DNA from: Alphaproteobacteria bacterium
GTDB lineage: Bacteria; Pseudomonadota; Alphaproteobacteria; Rhodobacterales; Rhodobacteraceae
Length of the DNA: 64,000 bases
Reading direction: 5' to 3'
NCBI GenBank assembly: GCA_030429495.1
Contig: JAUIFH010000001.1
Span: forward strand, 434,001 to 498,000
Part shown: positions 38,440 through 48,138 of the stretch, piece by piece
Numbering within the stretch: position 1 is the stretch's first letter
How the letters are laid out: each line of letters starts with the position of its first letter
Notes under the pieces: model-generated
What the model was told of the DNA's origin: nothing
Database searches by the model: none
What the model saw: only the letters and a program-made list of their open reading frames with translations
Position numbers and translations under genes: made by a program

Positions 38440-39660
38440 ATGAGCGGGCCGGAAACCGACTTCAACGCATTGACCAGCGCGCGCTTCCGCGCCGATCCAT
38501 ATCCGATACTGGCCTATATGCGCGAGCATCATCCCGTCTTCAGGCTTGCTCCGGGCCTGACGGAAAGCTGGCATGTCTTTCGCTATGGCGATGTGCGCGA
38601 TCTCTTGCTGAAACCTGACCTTTTTTCCTCAGATCGCGGTCTGCAGGGCGACGGTGATCTGGCCGACGCCAATGTTGCGTTTCTTTTCAACAACATGATC
38701 TCGGCCTCAGGCGAGAAGCATCGCCGCCTGAGAATGCTGGCCAATCGCGTGTTCATGGCCAAAGCCATCGAGGCCCTGCGCCCGGCAGTGGAATCGGTCG
38801 TTGAGGAACGGATGGAATTTGCCCTGTCAGCCGGTGAATTCGATCTGGTTGAGGATTTCGCAGCGCATATCACCGTGGCGATGATCTGTGCCGTCCTCGG
38901 TCTGCCAAAGGCCGACATGGCGCGCATCCGCAGCTGGACGGCGGTTCTGGGTGACAACTCGGGCGCCGTAACATGGCTTGAGAAGATGGACCCCGAGCTG
39001 GTCGCGCGCGGTCGCCGGGCCGCGGAGGAAATGACGACCTACTTCCGCGACTTCCTGTCCCGTCCCGCGGCCGGTGACAGCTTGCTCGCGACATTCCGCG
39101 ATCTTGAGGTTGAAGGGGAGAGGCTGTCTGAGGGGGAGCTTCTGTCGATGGCCATGCTTCTACTTCTGGCCGGGAACGAGACGACGACGAACCTGATCAC
39201 CAATTTCGTGCGTCTGCTTGACGCCTTTCCCGTGGAAGCCGCGCGGCTCCGGCCGAACCCCGACATGACCGACACTGCGGTCGAGGAAACGCTGCGCATG
39301 CGCAACTCGATCCGGAATATAGATCGCTTCGCTTTGGAGGATATCGAGATGCACGGGGTTACGATCCCGAAGGGCGCCCGCGTCGTGGTCTGGCTGACGG
39401 CTGCAAACCGCGATCCGCAGGTTTTCGACGCCCCGGATGACTTTCAACCAGACCGCGCGCCCAATCGCCACCTCGCCTTCGGACAGGGGATGCATATGTG
39501 CCTTGGCGCCTCGCTTGCGCGGCTGGAAACCCGCATCGCGGCCCGGGCCATCCTAACGCAGACTTCTGCGATTGATCTGATTGGTCCCGCTGAGCTTGGC
39601 GTCAACGCCAATTTCGACAACGTGACGCGCCAGATGGTGCGGTTTCACGGGAAGGGGTAG
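38440..39660 (+). CDS. Cytochrome P450
   Basis: A 406-residue soluble bacterial P450. The I-helix oxygen-activation motif '[10 protein letters not shown]' (about residues 243-252) has Asn rather than the usual His/Asp before ETT. The ExxR is 'EETLR' (about 282-286), and the haem ligand is Cys354 in '[10 protein letters not shown]'. No ferredoxin or reductase gene lies nearby, so electrons must come from shared partners. The start follows the flavoenzyme stop by one base. In this operon an oxidative N- or O-dealkylation role is plausible, but it could hydroxylate the carbon skeleton instead. Confidence 0.92.
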   Translation: MSGPETDFNALTSARFRADPYPILAYMREHHPVFRLAPGLTESWHVFRYGDVRDLLLKPDLFSSDRGLQGDGDLADANVAFLFNNMISASGEKHRRLRMLANRVFMAKAIEALRPAVESVVEERMEFALSAGEFDLVEDFAAHITVAMICAVLGLPKADMARIRSWTAVLGDNSGAVTWLEKMDPELVARGRRAAEEMTTYFRDFLSRPAAGDSLLATFRDLEVEGERLSEGELLSMAMLLLLAGNETTTNLITNFVRLLDAFPVEAARLRPNPDMTDTAVEETLRMRNSIRNIDRFALEDIEMHGVTIPKGARVVVWLTAANRDPQVFDAPDDFQPDRAPNRHLAFGQGMHMCLGASLARLETRIAARAILTQTSAIDLIGPAELGVNANFDNVTRQMVRFHGKG

Positions 39661-39664
39661 ACGC

Positions 39665-41200
39665 ATGAGGGAGACACATCGAACCGGACGCAGACGCGCC
39701 AGCGGCCAACAGACGCAAACCCAGCGCGAAACCAACTACCGGCAGTTGCGCAATCCCTTTCCGCCGATGCGGGTGTTTTCGGACGACCAGATCGCGGCGA
39801 TGCACGAAACGTCCCTGCGCGTCCTCGAAGACCTTGGCGTCCGCGTCCTGCTGCCTGAGGCCCGGGCGATCTACCGTGCAGCGGGCGCGAGGGTCGACGA
39901 AGACAGCCAAATGGTCTTCCTCGGTCGCGACATCGTGGCAGCGGCACTGGCCACGGCGCCGCGCAGCATCACGGTGCGGGGCGGCGCGCCTGAACGCGAC
40001 CTTCTGCTGGAGCTAGGCAGCCTGACATTCCAGCCCGGTGCGGGTTGTCCCCATGCGACCGATCTGGAACGCGGCAGGCGACCGGGCAGTGAGCGCGATT
40101 TCCGCGAACTCGTTCAACTGACACAAGCCTTCGATGTTCTTCACATGGTGCCACCACTGGTCGAACCGCAGGACGTGCCGGTGCATCTGCGCCATTACGC
40201 CACGATGAAAGCTCAGATCGAATTATCGGACAAGGTGCCGTTCGTGTTCTCCCGCGGCACACCGCAGGTGCTGGACAGTTTCGAACTTCTGAAACGCGCC
40301 CGTGGCCTCGATGACACGGCCTTCGCGGCCGATCCCCATTGCTACACGATCATCAACACCAACTCGCCCCGCCAGATCGACATTCCGATGGCACAGGGTC
40401 TGATCGACTTCGCCCGAGCCGGTCAGGTGGCAATTGTAACGCCCTTCACATTGATGGGGGCGATGGCGCCGATCACGGTCGCGGGTTCAATCACGCTCAG
40501 CCATGCCGAGGCTCTGGCTGCGATCACGCTCAGTCAGCTTGCCCGACCGGGCGCGCCTGTGATGTACGGCACTTTCACCTCGAACGTCGACATGAAATCC
40601 GGCGCCCCGGCGCTTGGCACGCCCGAGCATTTTAAGGCTTCGCTTGCCGCCGGGCAGTTGGCCCGGCTGATCGGCCTGCCCTGGCGCTGCGCCACCGGAT
40701 CGGCGGGCAATATCAACGACGCGCAGGCCGCGCATGAGACACAGTTCGCGCTCTGGGGCTGTCTCATGGCGGGGGCGACGACCATCATTCATGCCGCAGG
40801 CTGGCTGGAAGGCGGGCTGAGCATCAGCTACGAAAAGATGATCACCGATATCGAGGCGCTTCAGATGGTGGCCGAGATGTGCGTCGAGACCCCGTGTGGT
40901 GCGGACGAGATCGGGTTTGAGGCTATCGCAGAGGTCGCACCGGGCGGGCATTTCTTTGCCACCGCGCAAACCATGACCCGATACCAGACGGAGTTCTACG
41001 AACCGCTCGTCGCGGACTGGTCGAATTTCGGCACCTGGACCGAACGCGGCGCTATCGACGCCAATACCCGCGCGACGGGGATCTGGAAGCGCATCGTGGC
41101 CGAGGACTGGCGCGCGCCTCTCGATCCCGGCAGGATGGATGCACTGAACGACTACATCACGCGCCGGACCGCCGAAGGCGGCGCACCGCCAGAGAGCTGA
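39665..41200 (+). CDS. MttB-family (trimethylamine methyltransferase-like) protein without pyrrolysine, copy 1
   Basis: A 511-residue TIM-barrel methyltransferase of the MttB superfamily. Recognisable blocks include 'HETSLRVLEDLGVRV' near the start, 'FQPGAGCPHATD', and 'GTFTSNVDMKSGAPALGTPE' with 'WRCATGSAGNINDAQAAHE' further on. The frame has no internal amber codon, so it is a non-pyrrolysine member, like the glycine-betaine demethylase MtgB. Those enzymes move a methyl group to a corrinoid protein, but no corrinoid-binding protein or activator is encoded in this window. Its partner and substrate are unknown. It lies four bases after the P450 stop and two bases before the TetR start. Confidence 0.85.
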   Translation: MRETHRTGRRRASGQQTQTQRETNYRQLRNPFPPMRVFSDDQIAAMHETSLRVLEDLGVRVLLPEARAIYRAAGARVDEDSQMVFLGRDIVAAALATAPRSITVRGGAPERDLLLELGSLTFQPGAGCPHATDLERGRRPGSERDFRELVQLTQAFDVLHMVPPLVEPQDVPVHLRHYATMKAQIELSDKVPFVFSRGTPQVLDSFELLKRARGLDDTAFAADPHCYTIINTNSPRQIDIPMAQGLIDFARAGQVAIVTPFTLMGAMAPITVAGSITLSHAEALAAITLSQLARPGAPVMYGTFTSNVDMKSGAPALGTPEHFKASLAAGQLARLIGLPWRCATGSAGNINDAQAAHETQFALWGCLMAGATTIIHAAGWLEGGLSISYEKMITDIEALQMVAEMCVETPCGADEIGFEAIAEVAPGGHFFATAQTMTRYQTEFYEPLVADWSNFGTWTERGAIDANTRATGIWKRIVAEDWRAPLDPGRMDALNDYITRRTAEGGAPPES

Positions 41201-41202
41201 TC

Positions 41203-41865
41203 ATGACACGCGACAACGGCAAGATCGTGAAACTGCAGCGCGAGGACGCGAGTACCGGCCCGCGGGTCACGCGCGACGACTGGCTGAACGTCGCCCGCGA
41301 CATCCTCGTATCCGACGGCGTGGCAGAAGTGAAAGTGCTGACCATCGGCGAACGCCTGCAGGTCGCCCGGTCGTCGTTCTACTGGTATTTCAAAAGCCGC
41401 AAGGACCTCCTCGACGCGCTTCTTGCGGACTGGGAGACAACGAACACCGCGATCCTCGTACGCCACTGCGAGATGCCCGCCAAAACCATTACCGGCGCGA
41501 TCTGCAACTTTTTCCGCTGCTTCGTCGATCCGGCGCTCTTTGACCAGCGGCTCGACTTCGCCGTCCGCGAATGGGCCCGCCGCGACGGATCGGTCCGCCG
41601 GGTTATCGACCGGGCCGACGACACGCGGCTGGCGGCCGTAGCCGCGATGTTCCGCCGCCACGGGTATTCGGACTATGAGGCTGATGCGCGCGCCCGCATC
41701 CTCTACTTCATGCAGCTCGGATACCATGCTCTCGATCAGAGCGAGCCGATGCGGATCCGCATGGGGCGGCTTGAAGGCTATCTGCTGGGGTTTACGGGGC
41801 AGGAAGCACCGGCGAACGAGATCAAGGCTTTCCGCGCCTGGGCAATTGGAGAAGCGGGCGGATAG
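41203..41865 (+). CDS. TetR-family transcriptional regulator
   Basis: A 220-residue regulator with the N-terminal helix-turn-helix 'VLTIGERLQVARSSFYWYF' (about residues 45-63) and a divergent ligand-binding C-terminal domain. It is the last gene of the DMGDH-P450-MttB operon and probably autoregulates it, perhaps through the TGTACACA inverted pair upstream of 36036. No second promoter is apparent in the two-base gap before it. Confidence 0.88.
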   Translation: MTRDNGKIVKLQREDASTGPRVTRDDWLNVARDILVSDGVAEVKVLTIGERLQVARSSFYWYFKSRKDLLDALLADWETTNTAILVRHCEMPAKTITGAICNFFRCFVDPALFDQRLDFAVREWARRDGSVRRVIDRADDTRLAAVAAMFRRHGYSDYEADARARILYFMQLGYHALDQSEPMRIRMGRLEGYLLGFTGQEAPANEIKAFRAWAIGEAGG

Positions 41866-42056
41866 CGGCGCTACACTGCTCTATTCCCGCGAGGGCCGCT
41901 GGCTGTGTTTGCGCGATGTCCTGACCCGAATTATTGTTGAGCATTCGGTGTGCTCCGACGGGCGGAAATTCGATCAGAACGACAACGGTATGTTCGGGCA
42001 GACGTTTAGGCGCAGTCTTGCCTGCGCTGGATCCTTGCGAGCACATTGAAAAACCT

Positions 42057-42130
42057 TGGAGGCGGGTACCGGAATCGAACCGGTCTTCACGGATTTGCAA
42101 TCCGCTGCGTAACCTCTCCGCCAACCCGCC
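42057..42130 (-). tRNA. tRNA-Cys (GCA)
   Basis: Read on the minus strand this gives a complete cloverleaf. The seven-bp acceptor stem pairs GGCGGGT with ACCCGCC, and the anticodon stem GCGGA/TCCGT closes loop TTGCAAA with anticodon GCA. The T arm is CCGG-TTCGATT-CCGG, the discriminator is U, and CCA is encoded. The 74 bases run from 42130 to 42057. It is divergent from rlmN with 135 bases between. Confidence 0.97.
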
Positions 42131-42265
42131 GCTTCAAGGTGCGGGTTGTCTATCGCGGGACGAATGCCGGGTCAACGGACTGAATGTGCGGCGGCGTACG
42201 TCGCCTGTTCCGTTTCCCTGTCAGATCGCCTATATGAGACGATCTTGACCCGCAGGACCGAGATC

Positions 42266-43462
42266 ATGACCACAGCCCGCCCCACCGCGCCCGTGACCCA
42301 GGACGTCGTGACGATTCCGCGCAAGCTGCCGGAAGGCGGGCGGATGAACATTGTCGGGCTCACGCGCGACCAGTTACGTGACGCTCTGATCGCGGCGGGG
42401 ACGCCGGAAAAGCAGGCGAAGATGCGCGTCGGGCAGATCTGGCAATGGATCTACCACTGGGGCGTGCGCGATTTTTCGGCCATGACCAACCTCGCCAAGG
42501 ATTACCGGGCGATGCTGGCGGAAAGGTTCGAGATCGCGCTGCCCGAGATCGTGACGCAGCAGGTCTCGGCCGACGGAACGCGGAAGTACCTGCTTCGGAT
42601 TGCGGGCGGGCATGAGGTGGAGACGGTCTATATCCCCGAGGAAAACCGCGGCACGCTCTGCATTTCCTCTCAGGTCGGCTGCACCCTGACCTGTTCCTTC
42701 TGCCATACCGGCACGCAGAAACTGGTCAGGAACCTCACGGCGGCCGAGATCGTCGGTCAGGTCATGCTGGCCCGCGACGACCTCGGCGAATGGCCCGAAC
42801 CGGGCGCGCCGAAGAACGAGACGCGCCTTGTCTCGAACATCGTCCTGATGGGCATGGGCGAGCCCCTCTACAATTTCGACAATGTCCGCGACGCGATGAA
42901 GGTGGTGATGGATGGCGAGGGGCTGACGCTCTCGCGCCGCCGCATCACGCTGTCGACCTCTGGTGTCGTGCCCGAGATCGCCAAGACGGCCGAGGAAATC
43001 GGCTGCCTGCTGGCGGTCAGCTTCCACGCGACCACCGACGAAGTCCGGGACAAGCTGGTGCCGATCAACAAGCGCTGGAATATCGAGACGCTTCTAAGCG
43101 CGCTTCGCGACTATCCGCGGCTCTCGAACTCCGAGCGGATTACGTTCGAATATGTGATGCTGAAGGGCGTGAACGACAGTGATGAGGATGCGAAGCGTCT
43201 GGTGAAGCTCATCCGCGGCATCCCGGCCAAGATCAACCTCATCCCGTTCAATGAATGGCCCGGCAGCCCGTATGAGCGGTCGGACTGGGAGCGTATCGAG
43301 GCCTTCGCGGACATCATCTACAAGGCCGGCTACGCGAGTCCGATCCGCACACCGCGCGGCGAGGACATCATGGCGGCCTGCGGCCAACTCAAATCCGCGA
43401 CAGAGCGCGCCCGCAAGAGTCGGGCGGAAATCGCCGCAGAGGCGGGGTTGTCAGGCTCCTGA
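42266..43462 (+). CDS. rlmN: Dual-specificity 23S rRNA (A2503-C2)/tRNA (A37-C2) methyltransferase RlmN
   Basis: A 398-residue radical-SAM enzyme. The cluster ligands are C139, C143 and C146 (CTLTCSFC). C132, seven residues before the cluster, and C372 ('MAACGQL') match the two further conserved cysteines of RlmN; the latter carries the mCys intermediate. An SAM-binding '[13 protein letters not shown]' motif and the N-terminal helical domain ('[13 protein letters not shown]', '[10 protein letters not shown]') are present. It methylates A2503 of 23S rRNA and A37 of some tRNAs. It is monocistronic and a core-genome gene, marking where the catabolic clusters meet conserved chromosome. Confidence 0.96.
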   Translation: MTTARPTAPVTQDVVTIPRKLPEGGRMNIVGLTRDQLRDALIAAGTPEKQAKMRVGQIWQWIYHWGVRDFSAMTNLAKDYRAMLAERFEIALPEIVTQQVSADGTRKYLLRIAGGHEVETVYIPEENRGTLCISSQVGCTLTCSFCHTGTQKLVRNLTAAEIVGQVMLARDDLGEWPEPGAPKNETRLVSNIVLMGMGEPLYNFDNVRDAMKVVMDGEGLTLSRRRITLSTSGVVPEIAKTAEEIGCLLAVSFHATTDEVRDKLVPINKRWNIETLLSALRDYPRLSNSERITFEYVMLKGVNDSDEDAKRLVKLIRGIPAKINLIPFNEWPGSPYERSDWERIEAFADIIYKAGYASPIRTPRGEDIMAACGQLKSATERARKSRAEIAAEAGLSGS

Positions 43463-43504
43463 ACCGCCCGGGCGTTGCGGCCGGTGTCATAGGGCCGAAA
43501 GGTT

Positions 43505-45514
43505 TCAGCCGACGGCGATGCGTGGCCGGCCCTGGGCGGTGACCCGAAGCTTCGCTTCGATGAACATGGGCTGTCCTTCGACCTCGATCTCGGAAATGTC
43601 GCGCTCGGTCGTCAGGCGCATCTTCTCCACGCCAGCGACACGGGCCAGCGCGGTCGCCTCCTCCGTCAGCGAGGTCTCGAGCGCGAGGAGCGCCGCGTCG
43701 CGGTCGTTGAAGCGTTTCGGGCCATCGGGCAGGTGGGCGGCGTAAAGGCCGGCGGCGGGGCTGGTGACGATCCCTTCGACATGCATGGCGATCTGGCCGA
43801 CAACGGCGCCGATCGCGTTCGCGACGCCGGCATGGTCCGGCAGCACCATGCGCGCACCAAGCTGTTCGCCCACCGCGCCGTAGTAGCTTGGCGCCGACGC
43901 GCCGAGGCCGATCACCGGAACGCCAAGCTTCGCCGAGATACGAATGACGTCCGAATGGGCGGCGAGGCCAGCGCGCATCAGGGGATGCCGCGCCAGCGTT
44001 TCGGGCGCCTCGCCCCAGTCGCGGCCGTCTTCGGCAAACGCAGCCTCAAGCAGGCAGTCGGCGGTCTGTGCGGTCAACTGGACGATGATCGCCTCGGCCA
44101 GCGCTTCGGGACCCGCCGCGATCCGATCGCCGCGCCCGTTTCGTCGCTTGGCGAACAGGGTCACGGCCTTGCGTGCGGCGTTCGTGTCCCAGGTGTCGAG
44201 GCGGCCAAGCACATGGGATGCGTCTGACGGCGTGACGCCGGCGATCATCACATACCCGCGCGCGACAAGGCGCATCAGTGCAGGCTGTTCAAGCCGGGTC
44301 CGCACGCAATCTGCAAGCCGGGCCGGCCCGTCGATCAGGCGTTCCACCACTGCCGCCTCACGGCCGGTGAGGCCGCCGGGCGGCGTGTCTTGCCACATCG
44401 GGATGGCAAAGCGCCCGTCGGCCTCGCCCACCGAGTCCTGGGTTAGCCAGCCGTCAAGAGCACCGTGCACAAGATCGGGATGATCCTGCGCGATCAGAGA
44501 GACCGGAACCAGCCGGCGGGGCCCCAACCGGAAACCGGTCTTGAGCCCCTCGACCAGATGGACTTCGCTGTCGCCACCAAGGCCCGTGGTGCGCATCGCC
44601 ACGGCCTCGACCATCGTGCGGAAACTGCCGACGCGCGCGCCGAGCGGGTCGATCGCCGGCTTGCCACCACGAAGCAGGCACACATCGGTCGTCGTCCCGC
44701 CGATGTCGGATACGAGTGCATCGGTCTCCCCGGTCAGCCAGCTCGCGCCTGCGATGGAGGCGGCCGGGCCGGACAGGATGGTCTCGATCGGCCGGTCGCG
44801 GGCCAGCTCTGCTGATACCAGCGCGCCGTCGCCGCGAACGACCATCAGCGGGGCGGCGATGCCAAGCTCCTGCATATGCGCCTCGCAGGCGGCGATGAGC
44901 CGGTCGATCACGCCGATCAGGCGGGCATTCAGAACGGCGGTCAACGCCCGGCGCGGACCGTTCAACCCGGCGGACAGCTCGTTCGAGCAGGTGACCGGCT
45001 TGCCCGTCACCGTGCGGATAAGGTCGCGTGCGGCGTTCTCGTGCGCGGGATTGCGCGTGGCAAAGCTTGCGGCAACGGCAAAGCCCGTGACGTCGGGGCC
45101 AAGGACTTCCAGTCCCGCTTCAAGCGCCGCAAGGTCGAGGGGCGCCGCCTCGATGCCGCCGTGGTTGTGACCGCCCGCGAGGCGGATCACCGGATCGCCC
45201 TTCAGCGCGTCCTCCAGCCCCGCGCGGCCAAGTTCGCCCTCGTCGAAGCCGATGAAGACGAGGGCCACGCGCCCGCCCTGGCCCTCGACCAGCGCGTTGG
45301 TGGCCAGTGTCGTGGACAGCGAGACCATCGCCACCTCTGCAGCGGCAATACCGGCTTTCGCCAGCGCGGCGTCAATTGCGCGGCCGACACCGGGGGCGAG
45401 ATCCGGCCGTGTTGTCAGCGCCTTGGCCGAGGCGATGACGCGGTCTTCGCCCTCGTCCAGGATCACCGCATCGGTGTATGTGCCGCCGGTATCGACGCCC
45501 AGAAGATATGCCAT
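43505..45514 (-). CDS. Hydantoinase/oxoprolinase A-like ATPase (HyuA family), without HyuB
   Basis: A 669-residue protein with the N-terminal 'GVDTGGTYTDAVILD' nucleotide-binding motif and the second phosphate loop 'SDIGGTTTDVCLLRGG'. These are diagnostic of HyuA, N-methylhydantoinase A and acetone-carboxylase-type subunits. They activate a ring or carbonyl oxygen with ATP and normally need a HyuB partner, which is not encoded in this window. AGGAACGGCAC precedes ATG 45514. It begins nine bases after the GMC oxidoreductase stop and is the last gene of a six-gene minus-strand run. Hydrolysis of a hydantoin, lactam or carbamoyl compound from methylated amino-acid breakdown is plausible but unproven. 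Confidence 0.85.
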   Translation of the reverse strand: MAYLLGVDTGGTYTDAVILDEGEDRVIASAKALTTRPDLAPGVGRAIDAALAKAGIAAAEVAMVSLSTTLATNALVEGQGGRVALVFIGFDEGELGRAGLEDALKGDPVIRLAGGHNHGGIEAAPLDLAALEAGLEVLGPDVTGFAVAASFATRNPAHENAARDLIRTVTGKPVTCSNELSAGLNGPRRALTAVLNARLIGVIDRLIAACEAHMQELGIAAPLMVVRGDGALVSAELARDRPIETILSGPAASIAGASWLTGETDALVSDIGGTTTDVCLLRGGKPAIDPLGARVGSFRTMVEAVAMRTTGLGGDSEVHLVEGLKTGFRLGPRRLVPVSLIAQDHPDLVHGALDGWLTQDSVGEADGRFAIPMWQDTPPGGLTGREAAVVERLIDGPARLADCVRTRLEQPALMRLVARGYVMIAGVTPSDASHVLGRLDTWDTNAARKAVTLFAKRRNGRGDRIAAGPEALAEAIIVQLTAQTADCLLEAAFAEDGRDWGEAPETLARHPLMRAGLAAHSDVIRISAKLGVPVIGLGASAPSYYGAVGEQLGARMVLPDHAGVANAIGAVVGQIAMHVEGIVTSPAAGLYAAHLPDGPKRFNDRDAALLALETSLTEEATALARVAGVEKMRLTTERDISEIEVEGQPMFIEAKLRVTAQGRPRIAVG

Positions 45515-45523
45515 GTGCCGTTC

Positions 45524-47146
45524 CTAACGAGCGTCCTTGAGGATGCGTTCCGCACCGATCCAGCCGACGAGAATGCTCGGCGCATTGGTATTGCCGCCGA
45601 TCAGGGTTGGAAAGACTGAAGCGTCGCAAACCCGCAGACCGTCGACGCCGCGCAGCTTCAGGTCGGGGTCGACCGCCGAAGTTGCGGGGTCCGCCCCCAT
45701 CCGCACGGTGCAGGAAGGGTGAAAAACGGTTCCCGAACGCGACCGGATATCGGCGACAAGGTCGGCGTCGGATTGCACGTCCGGCCCCGGCCGAAGCTCT
45801 TCCGCGATCAGCGAGCGGATCGGCTCCTGCCCGGCGATGTGGCGCAGATACTTTACTGCAGAGAGCATCTCGGCGACGTCGCTGTCGGTCGAGAAAGCGT
45901 TCGCGACGATCTTCGGGTGGACGAAAGGATCGGCACTGTTCAGCGTGATCTCCCCGCGGCTCGTCGGGCGGCAGTTCGACAGGCCGATGGACAGGCCCGA
46001 AAACGGATCGGGTGTCAGCAGGGGCCGCTCGCCGACGCGCGGAACCAGCGTCGAGAAGGCCTGGAAATAAAGCTGCATGTTGGGGCGCGGCAGATCGGGC
46101 GAGGTCCGGAAGAATCCGCCAGCATGGTTGATCGACTTCGCCAGCGGTCCGGTGCCGGCGATGAGATACTTCATCCCGACAAGCGCCTTCCCCCACCACG
46201 GACGCAGGATATCGTTGTAGGTCGGCACCGTCATGCGCCAGGTGTAGTTCAGTCCCTGATGGTCATTGAGGTTCCGGCCCACATGCGGCGCGTCCGCCAC
46301 CACTGCGATTCCGTGCTCCTTCAGATGCGCGGCAGGGCCAATCCCCGACAGCATCAGCAGTTGCGGCGTCCCGATTGCGCCGCCGGACAGGATGACCTCC
46401 GCGGCGGCGAACGCTTTCTGGACAACGCCCTTCCTCCGGTATTCGACGCCGACCGCGCGACGCCCGTCGAGCAGGACTTTCGTGACATGGGCGTCGGTCA
46501 CGACGGTCACGTTCGGGCGCCGCATAGCGGGTCGCAGGAACGCACGTGCGGCCGAGTTGCGGCGGGAATTGCGGATCGTCATCTGGTAGATGCCGACGCC
46601 CTCCTGCTGGGCGCCGTTGAAATCCTCGTTGCGGGGCAGGCCGGCCGCCTCGACCGACTGCAGAAACGTATCGACCAGCGGGTGTAGGTCGGCGCGATTG
46701 GCTGATATGAAAAGCGGCCCGCCGCTGCCGCGCCGGTCGTTCCCGCCCGCCTCGTTGTCCTCGATCGCACGGTAGGCCGCGCAGGCCGCATTCCAGTTCC
46801 AGGCAGGGCCGGCTTCCGTCTCCCAGTCGTCGTAGTCGCTGGCGTGCCCCCTGATCCAGACCATCGCATTGATCGAGCTCGACCCGCCGAGGACCTTTCC
46901 GCGCGGCCAGAAATCCCGGTTTCCAGCCAGACCGGGATCGGGCTCCGTCGCATAGAGCCAGTTTACCGACGGATCGTAGAACAGCTTGCCGTAGCCAAGC
47001 GGCAACTGGACATAGAACCGGCGGTCGGTCCCGCCGGCCTCGATCACCAGAACACGGTGCCGACCGCTTGCCGACAGCCGCTCCGCCAGAACGCATCCGG
47101 CCGAACCGGCACCAACGATGATGTAATCGAATTCCGCGCCGTCCAC
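45524..47146 (-). CDS. GMC-family FAD oxidoreductase (choline-dehydrogenase-like)
   Basis: A 540-residue flavoprotein. GTG 47146 behind GGCGGAGAC is preferred to an in-frame GTG 54 bases upstream, because it places the FAD motif 'DYIIVGAGSAGCVLAE' at the usual distance from the N-terminus. The signature 'GGSSSINAMVWIRGHASDYDDW' lies near residue 80. C-terminal catalytic residues fit H476 (HPSCTVRMG) and the Asn in 'GGNTNAPSI' (about 519-521). Relatives oxidise primary alcohols such as choline. It lies 83 bases after the beta-hydroxyacid dehydrogenase gene and nine bases before HyuA. An alcohol-bearing quaternary amine is a fitting but unproven substrate. Confidence 0.9.
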   Translation of the reverse strand: MDGAEFDYIIVGAGSAGCVLAERLSASGRHRVLVIEAGGTDRRFYVQLPLGYGKLFYDPSVNWLYATEPDPGLAGNRDFWPRGKVLGGSSSINAMVWIRGHASDYDDWETEAGPAWNWNAACAAYRAIEDNEAGGNDRRGSGGPLFISANRADLHPLVDTFLQSVEAAGLPRNEDFNGAQQEGVGIYQMTIRNSRRNSAARAFLRPAMRRPNVTVVTDAHVTKVLLDGRRAVGVEYRRKGVVQKAFAAAEVILSGGAIGTPQLLMLSGIGPAAHLKEHGIAVVADAPHVGRNLNDHQGLNYTWRMTVPTYNDILRPWWGKALVGMKYLIAGTGPLAKSINHAGGFFRTSPDLPRPNMQLYFQAFSTLVPRVGERPLLTPDPFSGLSIGLSNCRPTSRGEITLNSADPFVHPKIVANAFSTDSDVAEMLSAVKYLRHIAGQEPIRSLIAEELRPGPDVQSDADLVADIRSRSGTVFHPSCTVRMGADPATSAVDPDLKLRGVDGLRVCDASVFPTLIGGNTNAPSILVGWIGAERILKDAR

Positions 47147-47229
47147 GTCCGTCTCCGCCTTTGCGCCCTGATTCCCACGAACCGGACGCCGGTGCCGCAC
47201 TCTTCGCGACGGACAAGGTCGTTTAGAGA

Positions 47230-48129
47230 CTATTCCAGCCGGGCAGGGAAGCCCGGCGCGCGCAGGTCGGTGCCAAGCCGGTCCTCCAGCAGCTTCGCGA
47301 TCATGGGGGATTCCGCGCTTCCGCCATAGGCCGCCTTCGCCTCGACATAGGTCTGCTCGGTCATTGCGGCAAGCTCCAGTGGCACGCCGAACTCCCGCCC
47401 GAAGCCAAGCGCGAAGCCAAGGTCCTTCAGTGCAAGGTCCACCGAGAAGGCGATGTTGTAAGAGCCGTTCAGGATCAGCGCTCCCTCGGTCTCGTGCACG
47501 AAGGAATTGCCCGAGGACGCGGCGATGGCATGCCAGGCCTGCGCCAGATCAAGGCCGCCGCGCTTGGCCAGCATCAGCGCTTCGGACGTGGCCTTGAGGT
47601 GGATGAAGGCCAGCATGTTGGTGATGACCTTGATGATCGCCGAAGACCCCAACGGCCCCATGTGAAAGACCCGGTCGCCCATCGCCTCCAGCGCGGGGCG
47701 GTGCAGCTCGACCAGGTCGGCGTCGCCGCCAGGCAGCATGGTGATCTGGCCCCTCGCCGCCAGATGCACGCCGCCCGTCACCGGCAGCTCCAGCATCCTC
47801 ACCCCGGCCTCCGCAGCGATTGCCGCCAGACGCAACACGTCGTCGCGGCCCAACGTCGACATCTCGATCCAGGTCGCGCCCGGCTTCATCGAAGGAAGGA
47901 TCTGACGCAGCACCTTCTCCGAAACGGCCGGCGAGGGCAGGCAGGTGATGACGTGATCGACCGCCCCGGCAAGAGAGGTAGCACTGTCGGCCCAGACAGC
48001 CCCCTTCGCCACCAGCGTATCGCCAGCACTGCGGGTCAGGTCATGGACCGTCAGGCCAAAGCCCGCCTTCAGAAGACATCCCGCGCAGTTCGTGCCCAGA
48101 TTGCCCAGTCCGATATAGCCGTAGTGCAT
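47230..48129 (-). CDS. NAD(P)-dependent beta-hydroxyacid dehydrogenase (3-hydroxyisobutyrate dehydrogenase family)
   Basis: A 299-residue enzyme with the Rossmann motif 'IGLGNLGTN' (residues 6-14), substrate-binding 'PVTGGVHLAARGQIT' (about 116-130) and catalytic K167 ('IIKVITNML'). It oxidises a beta-hydroxyacid or tartronate semialdehyde-type compound. The start lies nine bases after the MttB-like stop, so it belongs to the methylamine-type operon. It probably handles the carbon backbone after demethylation. Confidence 0.88.
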   Translation of the reverse strand: MHYGYIGLGNLGTNCAGCLLKAGFGLTVHDLTRSAGDTLVAKGAVWADSATSLAGAVDHVITCLPSPAVSEKVLRQILPSMKPGATWIEMSTLGRDDVLRLAAIAAEAGVRMLELPVTGGVHLAARGQITMLPGGDADLVELHRPALEAMGDRVFHMGPLGSSAIIKVITNMLAFIHLKATSEALMLAKRGGLDLAQAWHAIAASSGNSFVHETEGALILNGSYNIAFSVDLALKDLGFALGFGREFGVPLELAAMTEQTYVEAKAAYGGSAESPMIAKLLEDRLGTDLRAPGFPARLE

Positions 48130-48138
48130 CGCCCCACC

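Noticed and set aside
39665-41200. Pyrrolysine-dependent trimethylamine methyltransferase
   Set aside because: No in-frame TAG occurs, so it cannot be a Pyl-type MttB; no PylS/PylT-like genes are seen either.
42010-42027. Hairpin GCGCAG/CTGCGC downstream of tRNA-Cys
   Set aside because: The stem is only six bp with no U-run, which is too weak to call a terminator.
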